From assembly GCA_017542915.1 (NCBI GenBank), contig JAFXWI010000046.1, positions 1 through 5,413 on the forward strand: a stretch of 5,413 nucleotides of DNA. Reading direction: 5' to 3'. The position numbers were made by a program, and so were the translations under genes. Positions 1 through 5,394 of the stretch are shown piece by piece (positions within the stretch are counted from its first letter, which is position 1; every line of letters begins with the position of its first letter). Below the pieces are notes generated by a model that worked only from the letters and a program-made list of their open reading frames with translations, ran no database searches and had not been told where the DNA came from. The stretch comes from Paludibacteraceae bacterium (GTDB lineage: Bacteria; Bacteroidota; Bacteroidia; Bacteroidales; Paludibacteraceae).

Positions 1-296
1 GCTTTTTTTTTATATTTGTGTCTTGTAAATTGTCTTTGTAAATTTGAGAATTTGTTATTTCTTTGTTTAGTAACATTTGGTTTTTTTGAGATTTTTAAAT
101 TTAATTTTTTTGGTTTAATTTAAATTTATATTAAGTGAAAATTATTTTTTGTTCTTGTACTACACTAATTGTATCAATCTTTCAAAGATGTTTTCCTTCG
201 GTTTGGCGCAAAAAAATTAGGTTCTCACTCGAGAATCTGAATTTTAATGTCCGGGCTCCGGTAGAAAATCGAAACACACTTGTTTCTCAAAAGCGA
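1..296 (-). ncRNA. Long untranslated leader reading off the left edge, possibly of an rRNA operon
   Basis: A leftward promoter at 331..300 would start a transcript near 296 that runs out of the window at base 1. No minus-strand open frame of useful length lies in this ~295-nt stretch, so it is leader or stable-RNA precursor rather than coding. Read on the minus strand it contains CATCTTTGAAAG (190..179), similar to the rRNA antitermination boxA (CTCTTTAACA type), then GTACAAGAAC (160..151) and a very A-rich tail. From general knowledge, Bacteroidota 16S leaders often carry a CTTTGA element, then a GTACAAG-like element and an A-rich stretch before the mature 16S end. The 16S gene itself is not in the window, so the assignment is inference. 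A long 5' UTR of a protein gene is the main alternative. Short inverted repeats lie at 251..261 (CCGG/CCGG, 3-nt loop) and 271..286 (GAAACA/TGTTTC, 4-nt loop). Confidence 0.42.
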
Positions 297-299
297 GTG

Positions 300-331
300 C
301 AAAGGTACAGCTTTTTTTTGATATGACCAAA
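300..331 (-). promoter_or_regulatory. Leftward Bacteroidota-type promoter
   Basis: On the minus strand TTTG at 331..328 (-33 element) is followed by a 20-nt spacer and TACCTTTG at 307..300, a perfect match to the -7 consensus TAnnTTTG. The sequence continues GCACTCGC, a context common downstream of strong Bacteroidales promoters. The start point should fall around 294-297. Spacer length is the same as in the rfbA promoter of this window. The promoter fires away from rfbA, toward the left edge. Confidence 0.6.
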
Positions 332-333
332 TA

Positions 334-392
334 TTTTTGCAAAAAAATGCACCTAAAAATGCATTTTCTTTGTAACTCATTGATTATCAATG
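334..392. promoter_or_regulatory. Three phased palindromes upstream of the leftward promoter
   Basis: Three perfect inverted repeats follow one another: TTTTTGCAAAAA (334..345), AAAATGCATTTT (356..367) and CATTGAT-T-ATCAATG (378..392). Their centres are 22 and 23.5 bp apart, about two helical turns, so they present the same DNA face. They begin two bases upstream of the -33 element of the leftward promoter, where activator or UP-like sites would sit. AAAAATGCA also occurs twice as a direct repeat (343..351, 355..363). The binding protein is unknown, and A/T-rich DNA makes short palindromes fairly common. Confidence 0.35.
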
Positions 393-556
393 GTCATTAT
401 TTTTGCCTATTTTTGGTCATTTTGGGTCAAAAAGTGGATTTTGGGCAAAAATGGGTGATTTGGGATTTTGGAGCAATCCATATATAAAATATAGAAGGAA
501 CGGGTGCGCGCGCGCGAAGAAGGCAGAAAAAAAGGTCGTGAGATGATGCTTATCTT
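393..556. other. Non-coding intergenic stretch, G/T-rich then with a (GC)n run
   Basis: No gene is supported here. Bases 393-475 are strongly G/T-biased on the + strand, with ATTTTGGG at 419..426 and 438..445, related copies at 458..471, TGGTCATT at 391..398 and 414..421, and complementary arms ATTTTTGCC (399..407) and GGCAAAAAT (444..452). Bases 506-516 are an uninterrupted alternating GC tract, the kind of DNA that can adopt the Z form, in otherwise AT-rich sequence. The short minus-strand frame covering 634..407 translates to a Ser/Phe/Pro-rich product built from the repeats and is not credible as a gene. Confidence 0.5.
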
Positions 557-611
557 CCGATATTGGACCGACATTGGACCGAAAACGGACCGACATTGGA
601 CCGATAATGGA
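557..611. repeat. Five tandem copies of an 11-bp repeat
   Basis: Units are CCGATATTGGA (557), CCGACATTGGA (568), CCGAAAACGGA (579), CCGACATTGGA (590) and CCGATAATGGA (601); a degenerate sixth begins GCGAAAAAT at 612. The second and fourth are identical. The ends CC...GG make each unit roughly palindromic. The period is close to one DNA turn, so all units face the same side. The array ends 50 bp upstream of the -33 element of the rfbA promoter, a position compatible with operator sites, though simple slippage-derived repeats are equally possible. Confidence 0.8.
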
Positions 612-623
612 GCGAAAAATACG

Positions 624-649
624 AAAAAATACACATAAAAAGTATTTTT
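624..649. repeat. A/T-rich inverted repeat upstream of the rfbA promoter
   Basis: AAAAATAC (625..632) and GTATTTTT (642..649) are perfect 8-bp complementary arms around a 9-nt loop; a second AAAAATAC lies at 615..622. The structure is only 12 bp upstream of the rfbA -33 element. It is too weak and A/T-rich to call a terminator with confidence; it could mark a regulatory site or be composition alone. Confidence 0.35.
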
Positions 650-661
650 AGGTGAAAATTC

Positions 662-692
662 TTGTGTAATTCAAAATTTTGTAGTAATTTTG
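662..692 (+). promoter_or_regulatory. rfbA promoter, Bacteroidota type
   Basis: TTG at 662..664 (-33) is followed by a 20-nt spacer and TAATTTTG at 685..692, a perfect TAnnTTTG -7 element. The transcript should start near 696-699, giving a 5' UTR of about 20 nt before the ATG at 717. This settles the start codon of rfbA, because an in-frame TTG at 690 lies inside the -7 element and upstream of the start point. No clear Shine-Dalgarno sequence precedes the ATG, as is usual in this phylum. Confidence 0.65.
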
Positions 693-716
693 CAGACGCA
701 TATTATACGAGAACCT

Positions 717-1655
717 ATGAAAGGAATAATTTTAGCCGGAGGCAGCGCGACGCGTTTGTATCCGTTGAGCAAAGCAATCAGTAAACAGATCATGCCGGTT
801 TACGACAAACCGATGATCTATTATCCGTTAAGTGCATTGATGTTAGCAGGTATCCGCGAAGTGCTGGTGATCAGTACGCCTCGCGATCTGCCGATGTTTG
901 AAGAGCTCTTAGGCGACGGAAGCCGGATTGGCATGAAGTTGAGTTATAAAGTACAGTTAGTGCCGAACGGTTTGGCACAGGCTTTTGTGTTAGGCAAAGA
1001 GTTTCTGAACGGCGAGCCGGGTTGCTTGATCTTAGGCGACAATATGTTCTACGGTCAGCATTTCGGTCGGATGTTGAAAGAGGCGGTTGAGATAGTCGAA
1101 AGCGAAAAGTCGAAAGTCGAAAGCGAAGGCGAAAGCGGAGGCGGAGCGGTTATCTTCGGTTACGAAGTGGCGGATCCTCGTGCCTACGGTGTGGTGGAGT
1201 TTGAAGAAAGGGTTAGTGGATTAGGGGTTAGTGAATTAGTGGTAAAAAGTCTGGAAGAGAAGCCGGCGGAGCCGAAGAGCAACTATGCGGTGCCGGGTCT
1301 GTATTTCTACGACAAGACGGTTTGCGAGAAAGCGGCGGCATTGAAGCCCAGTGCTCGTGGCGAATACGAGATCACCGATCTGAACAAGCTGTATTTAGAG
1401 GAAGGCACGCTGAGAGTGAAGCTCTTCAGCCGCGGTTTCGCTTGGTTAGACACCGGTAACTGCGACAGTCTGTTGGATGCCGGTAATTTCATAGCGACGA
1501 TCCAGAACAGGCAGGGTTTCTACGTAAGCTGTATCGAAGAGATCGCTTGGCGAAACGGCTGGATCAGCACGGAGAAGCTGGCTGCATTAGGCAAAGAGAT
1601 GAAGACCAACTACGGTCGGTACCTTGAGAGACTGGCGAAAGGCGGCAGTCGTTAG
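717..1655 (+). CDS. rfbA: Glucose-1-phosphate thymidylyltransferase
   Basis: A cytoplasmic enzyme joining dTTP and glucose-1-phosphate to dTDP-glucose and pyrophosphate, the first step of dTDP-L-rhamnose synthesis for O-antigen or capsule. The 312-residue product has the sugar-nucleotidyltransferase signature GGSATRLYP (8-16), SKQIMPVYDKPM (22-33) with the substrate-contacting Lys23, GDN with metal-binding Asp108, LGDGS (65-69), EEKP (180-183), KSNYAVPGLYFYD (187-199), and WLDTG with the second metal Asp245. All catalytic residues known for RmlA are present. Family members are usually about 290 residues; the surplus lies in two places, about residues 127-144 and 165-175, both encoded by tandem-repeat DNA, while the flanking family sequence is intact. 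The ATG at 717 matches the family start; the TTG at 690 lies inside the promoter. No rfbB, rfbC or rfbD follows, so the pathway genes must lie elsewhere. The next gene begins after a 118-bp gap. Confidence 0.95.
   Translation: MKGIILAGGSATRLYPLSKAISKQIMPVYDKPMIYYPLSALMLAGIREVLVISTPRDLPMFEELLGDGSRIGMKLSYKVQLVPNGLAQAFVLGKEFLNGEPGCLILGDNMFYGQHFGRMLKEAVEIVESEKSKVESEGESGGGAVIFGYEVADPRAYGVVEFEERVSGLGVSELVVKSLEEKPAEPKSNYAVPGLYFYDKTVCEKAAALKPSARGEYEITDLNKLYLEEGTLRVKLFSRGFAWLDTGNCDSLLDAGNFIATIQNRQGFYVSCIEEIAWRNGWISTEKLAALGKEMKTNYGRYLERLAKGGSR
1095..1146 (+). repeat. In-gene GTCGAAA/GCGAAG repeat array (rfbA insertion 1)
   Basis: Within rfbA, GTCGAAA occurs at 1095, 1109 and 1116 with the variant GCGAAAA at 1102, then hexamers GCGAAG (1123), GCGAAA (1129), GCGGAG (1135) and GCGGAG (1141). 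They encode a hydrophilic Ser/Glu/Lys/Gly stretch, about residues 127-144. Compared with E. coli RfbA, where only about four residues separate EAAV from GATVF, roughly 14 residues are added. The reading frame is kept. Confidence 0.8.
1210..1239 (+). repeat. In-gene 15-bp tandem duplication (rfbA insertion 2)
   Basis: GGGTTAGTGGATTAG (1210..1224) is followed directly by GGGTTAGTGAATTAG (1225..1239), 14 of 15 bases identical. It encodes VSGLG then VSELV, before the EEKP motif, where E. coli RfbA has about eight fewer residues. The TTAG core recurs at 1213, 1221, 1228 and 1236, at 7-8 nt spacing. The core resembles, in opposite orientation, the heptamer array that follows the gene. Confidence 0.75.
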
Positions 1656-1718
1656 ACCGCTTCGCTGTAAGACCGTTACACTGTAAGACCGTTGCACTGT
1701 AAGACCGCTGCGCTGTAG
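1655..1718. repeat. Four tandem 16-bp repeats after rfbA
   Basis: Units are GACCGCTTCGCTGTAA (1655), GACCGTTACACTGTAA (1671), GACCGTTGCACTGTAA (1687) and GACCGCTGCGCTGTAG (1703). The first overlaps the last base of the rfbA stop codon. Each unit is an imperfect palindrome of the form ACnGY-nnn-RCnGT. Positions 6 and 10 change together (C/G, T/A, T/A, C/G), as expected if pairing or dyad symmetry is conserved. There are no spacers, so this is not a CRISPR array, and no T-tract follows, so it is not a standard terminator. Confidence 0.85.
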
Positions 1719-1757
1719 GACTAACGGCTAACGACTAACGACTAACGACTAATGACT
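1719..1757. repeat. Heptanucleotide array GACTAAC between rfbA and the kinase gene
   Basis: GACTAAC (1719), GGCTAAC (1726), GACTAAC (1733), GACTAAC (1740) and GACTAAT (1747) are followed by a partial GACT (1754..1757). The array abuts the 16-bp repeats and ends three bases before the ribosome binding site of the downstream gene. No TAnnTTTG element occurs in the whole gap. The kinase gene is therefore either cotranscribed with rfbA or uses a promoter I cannot recognise. Confidence 0.85.
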
Positions 1758-1760
1758 TAA

Positions 1761-1766
1761 AAGGAG
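1761..1766 (+). promoter_or_regulatory. Strong Shine-Dalgarno site of the hybrid kinase gene
   Basis: AAGGAG lies 7 nt before the ATG at 1774 and fixes that start codon. Bacteroidota genes mostly lack such sites, and rfbA here has none, so the strength is notable. Confidence 0.7.
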
Positions 1767-1773
1767 ATAGGTA

Positions 1774-4700
1774 ATGAAACGATTTATCATTCTGTTCACG
1801 CTGTGCATCCAGATGCTTTGTGTTTTTGCACACGAGCACTATATCGTACAGCACTACTCCATCAAAGATGGAATGAGCCAGAACACCGTAATGGCTATTT
1901 TGCAAGACAAGCAGGGCTTTATGTGGTTTGGCACATGGGACGGTCTGAACCGATTTGACGGCTACACGTTCCAAGTTTACAAGGCAATGAACGAAGGAGT
2001 AGAGGCACGTGTGAACAACCGTGTTGACCTGATCTACGAAGACGAAGCAGAGCGGATTTGGTGGGGAACATATGATGGTCATTTCTACCGTTTGGACGCG
2101 TCTCGCAAGGTGACGGTAGAGCAGCCTTACGACAGTCTGCCGGAAGGGATGCTGCTGAAGATGAGCGAGGCGGACAAGAACACGAAAGTGGATTCGCACG
2201 GTGTGATCTGGCAAGCCGATGACACGTACGGCATCCTTCGTTACCGCGACGGTCAATGGAAACGATTCACTCCTCCGTTGGACAGCCGTTATGCCGGTCG
2301 ATTGAGGGAGCATTTCTTCCTGCTGGAAGACAACCAAGGTCGTACATGGGTGAACCCGACCGGTGGCGGATGGAGTTACTATGACTTCGAGAAGGATGAG
2401 TTGGTGTATCCTATTGAGGGTCTGACGAATATGATCCACACGGCGTATATGGACCGTGACGGACAGATGTGGATAGCGACCTATGACGGCGGTGTGGATT
2501 GCGTGAACATGGAGCCTACTCCGTACAAGCTGTTTGATATGCGGCAGTCGGCACAGGATAATGGTGAGGTGCGCGCATTTGTGCAACTCAAGAACGGCGA
2601 GGTGCTGAAACTCGTCAAATCGGAGACGAATGTCTATTGCGCGTTGGATAGCCGTCACGGACTGCTGTACGGAACGAAAGGCAACGGTCTTTTCATGGTA
2701 GTAAACGCCAAGACGAAGGCTCAGAAGCATATTCCGACGACTCATCCGGATGTCTATGACATCGAGGAAGGACGCGACGGGACGCTGTATGTAGCCACCT
2801 ACGGAGGTGGTGTGAACATCATCCCTTGGAACGAAGAGCGTCAACAATGGGGCGAGCCGATGGTCGTGGGTAACGGAATGAAAGTGCGTGATATAGAGAT
2901 CGTTGACGAGACCTTATGGTGTGGCACAACGACCGGTGTACTGCGCATTAACTTGGAGACCAAAGAAAGCACGGTGCTGCCGAGTTACGATATTCGTACG
3001 ATCTATTATAGCCAAGACCGTCTGTGGTTAGGCTCTTTCGGTGGCGGTTTGCTGAGTTTTGATCCCAAGGACGAGAAGCCGGAGATCAAGCGTGTAGAGA
3101 CCTTCCACGACATCATTCTGAGTATGGCGGGAGACGGTAAGAACCTGTGGTTCAGTTCCGAGAACGACATCGCACAGCTGAATTTGGAGAGCGGAGATCT
3201 GTATTTCTACGACGCTTTGGACGGCGAACACAACACTTGGTTTACGGAGGCGGAGGCTCTTCGTACGCCGGACGGAACGATCCTGTTTGGTTACTCGAAC
3301 GGTTATTGCGCCTTCTCTCCTTCGCGTGTACGCCGTTCGACCTTCGTTCCGCCGATGCGCATCACCCGTGTGGAGGCAGAGGATTCACTATTAGAAGGCG
3401 ACACGATCGAGTTGGAAGACGGAAGCAGTGTGACCATAGAGTACGCTGCGATGGATTATATCCGGACGCATAAGATCGTCTATACCTACAAGATGGACGG
3501 TATTGACGCGGATTGGAGATACGCGGAAGGCGTACGACGGGTGACCTATAACCATCTTCGTCACGGACGGTATATGTTCCACGTGCGCTCTACGAACCAT
3601 GAGGGAAGCGATGTGAGCAACGAGAAACAGCTGCTGATCATCGTGCATCGTCCATGGTGGTTGACGTGGTGGGCATTGGTACTGTATATCATTGGTTCTC
3701 TGTTTGTTATCACGGGAATAGGCTACGCGGTAGGTATCGTCAACGGCTTACGTCAGAAAGTGAAAGTAGAGCAACAAGTGACGGATATCAAGCTTCGTTT
3801 CTTCACGAATATCAGCCATGAGTTACGTACTCCGCTGACGCTGATCATAGGTCCGATAGAGAATATCCTGCAGACTGAGCGAATCAGTCAGAGCGTCCGC
3901 AGTCAGTTGGAGATCGTACAGAGTAACAGCCAGCGGATGTTGCGGATGGTGAACCAGCTGTTGGAGTTCCGCAAGGTGCAGAACCAGAAGATGAAACTGA
4001 AGGTGCAGAAAACGCTGCTGAGCGATTTGGTGAACGAGACGTGCTCGAATTTCCAGAAAGAGGCGTACGACAAACATATTCAGTTCTCGGTGGAGAACAA
4101 AGCGGAGGATTCGACCGTTTGGGTGGATCGCGGAAGAATGGACACGATCCTTTGGAACCTGCTGAGCAATGCGTTTAAGTTCACGCCATCCGGCAAGCAA
4201 ATCCACGTGACCATCGATTCCAAACCGGGCTTTGTGACCTTAGCGGTAGAGGACGAAGGTATCGGTATAGCGCCGGATAAACGGAGCGTGCTCTTTGAGC
4301 GTTTCTCGAGCAACAACGAGCTGAACTCGAACAATATCACCGGTACCGGTATCGGCATGAACCTGACCAAAGAGTTGGTGGATCTACACCACGGTCATAT
4401 AGAGGTGGAGAGCGAGGTAGGAAAAGGCACAACGGTGACGATCATGCTACACACGGGTAAGGAACATTTCGGATCCGACGTCGATTTTATCACCGACGAA
4501 CCGACCGTTATTGTACCTCCTCAGGGCAACAGTTTCGAGGAGAAGATGGATCAGTTGACGCAGGATCAGAGCGATAACAGGAGAACGATCTTGGTGGTAG
4601 ATGACAACAAAGAGATGCGGCAGTTCTTAAGCGGTATCTTCAGCCGCGAATACAAGGTCGAGTGTGCAGCGGACGGAGAGGAAGCCAAACAGATCATCGG

Positions 4701-5394
4701 CAACAAGCAGATCGACCTCGTGATCACCGATCTGATGATGCCGAATGTAGATGGTTTGGAGTTAACGCAATTCATCAAACAGAACCCTGATACAGACTAT
4801 ATTCCGGTGATCTTGCTGACCGCCAAGACGGCTATTGAGAGTCGTTTGCAGGCTCTGCAGTACGGTGCGGATGACTATGTGACCAAGCCGTTTGAGCCGG
4901 AATACATGCGTGCCCGCGTACATAATATATTGACGCAACGCGCGCAGTTGGAGCAGAGTTACCGTCAGCGTCTGATGCGTCTGGAGCCGCAGAAGACCGA
5001 TGATCCGGTACCGGGAGATACGTTCCTCGCCAAACTGCTGGATATAATGGACAAGAACATGGACAACAACACCCTGACGGTCGATGAGCTCGTGGAAGAA
5101 ATGAGTATGGGTCGCACGGTCTTCTTCAATAAACTGAAGAGTCTGACGGGTCTGAGTCCGGTAGAGTTCATCCGTGAGATGCGCATCAAACGTGCCGCGC
5201 AACTCTTGGAAGACCGCAAATACAATATCACCGAAGTGACCTACATGGTCGGCATGAACGACAGCCGGTATTTCTCCAAATGCTTCAAGAACACCTACGG
5301 AATGACGCCGAGCGAGTACCGGAAACAGAAAATCGGGGAGAGTGAGAAATGTTTTCCTGGATCTTCACGAGCACGTCCTGGAGGCGGTCGTTGA
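1774..5394 (+). CDS. Hybrid two-component system sensor kinase/response regulator (HTCS)
   Basis: A membrane protein of 1206 residues combining a whole phosphorelay. Order: signal peptide (1-19, ends CVFA); periplasmic two-component propeller, whose first blade (28-70) has the typical DGMSQNTV and GFMWFGTWDGLNRFDGY motifs, with about ten more recognisable blades to ~525; Y_Y_Y domain (~528-624, YKMDGIDADW at 572-581); transmembrane helix (~632-656); HisKA with SHELRTP and phosphoacceptor His682; ATPase domain with N-box Asn799, DEGIG (827-831) and GTGIG (857-861); receiver domain (~937-1053) with Asp943/Asp944, phosphoacceptor Asp986 and Lys1038; AraC-type helix-turn-helix domain (~1098-1185) ending TPSEYRKQ. 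Family members bind oligosaccharides in the periplasm and activate susC/susD-type glycan-use loci. All phosphotransfer residues are present, so it should be active. No susC/susD pair is visible, so the ligand is unknown. The sensor region (~605 residues) looks somewhat short for a 14-blade double propeller. The last ~14 residues are probably not native (see 5350..5413). Confidence 0.95.
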   Translation: MKRFIILFTLCIQMLCVFAHEHYIVQHYSIKDGMSQNTVMAILQDKQGFMWFGTWDGLNRFDGYTFQVYKAMNEGVEARVNNRVDLIYEDEAERIWWGTYDGHFYRLDASRKVTVEQPYDSLPEGMLLKMSEADKNTKVDSHGVIWQADDTYGILRYRDGQWKRFTPPLDSRYAGRLREHFFLLEDNQGRTWVNPTGGGWSYYDFEKDELVYPIEGLTNMIHTAYMDRDGQMWIATYDGGVDCVNMEPTPYKLFDMRQSAQDNGEVRAFVQLKNGEVLKLVKSETNVYCALDSRHGLLYGTKGNGLFMVVNAKTKAQKHIPTTHPDVYDIEEGRDGTLYVATYGGGVNIIPWNEERQQWGEPMVVGNGMKVRDIEIVDETLWCGTTTGVLRINLETKESTVLPSYDIRTIYYSQDRLWLGSFGGGLLSFDPKDEKPEIKRVETFHDIILSMAGDGKNLWFSSENDIAQLNLESGDLYFYDALDGEHNTWFTEAEALRTPDGTILFGYSNGYCAFSPSRVRRSTFVPPMRITRVEAEDSLLEGDTIELEDGSSVTIEYAAMDYIRTHKIVYTYKMDGIDADWRYAEGVRRVTYNHLRHGRYMFHVRSTNHEGSDVSNEKQLLIIVHRPWWLTWWALVLYIIGSLFVITGIGYAVGIVNGLRQKVKVEQQVTDIKLRFFTNISHELRTPLTLIIGPIENILQTERISQSVRSQLEIVQSNSQRMLRMVNQLLEFRKVQNQKMKLKVQKTLLSDLVNETCSNFQKEAYDKHIQFSVENKAEDSTVWVDRGRMDTILWNLLSNAFKFTPSGKQIHVTIDSKPGFVTLAVEDEGIGIAPDKRSVLFERFSSNNELNSNNITGTGIGMNLTKELVDLHHGHIEVESEVGKGTTVTIMLHTGKEHFGSDVDFITDEPTVIVPPQGNSFEEKMDQLTQDQSDNRRTILVVDDNKEMRQFLSGIFSREYKVECAADGEEAKQIIGNKQIDLVITDLMMPNVDGLELTQFIKQNPDTDYIPVILLTAKTAIESRLQALQYGADDYVTKPFEPEYMRARVHNILTQRAQLEQSYRQRLMRLEPQKTDDPVPGDTFLAKLLDIMDKNMDNNTLTVDELVEEMSMGRTVFFNKLKSLTGLSPVEFIREMRIKRAAQLLEDRKYNITEVTYMVGMNDSRYFSKCFKNTYGMTPSEYRKQKIGESEKCFPGSSRARPGGGR

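Noticed and set aside
15..46. Rightward promoter match TTTG-N20-TAAATTTG
   Set aside because: It lies in extremely AT-rich DNA where such matches arise by chance, leads to no credible gene and opposes the leftward leader.
135..326. 63-residue + strand ORF with GTG start
   Set aside because: It has no recognisable motif or ribosome binding site, lies antisense to the leftward leader and crosses the leftward promoter.
407..634. 75-residue minus-strand ORF
   Set aside because: Its sequence is largely the translation of the 11-bp repeats and the (GC)n and G/T-rich stretches; no family resemblance.
690..716. TTG start at 690 for rfbA, adding nine residues
   Set aside because: The TTG is part of the -7 element TAATTTTG and lies upstream of the expected transcript start; the ATG at 717 begins exactly at the conserved KGIILAGGS.
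1655..1757. CRISPR array or intrinsic terminator in the rfbA-kinase gap
   Set aside because: The repeats are directly contiguous without spacers, and no GC stem followed by a T-tract is present.
1735..2847. 370-residue minus-strand ORF opposite the kinase gene
   Set aside because: It is the antisense shadow of the propeller domain, His/Val/Arg-rich with no recognisable domain; the sense frame is unambiguous.
4762..5202. 146-residue minus-strand ORF
   Set aside because: It is the antisense shadow of the receiver and AraC domains, whose motifs are clear on the + strand.
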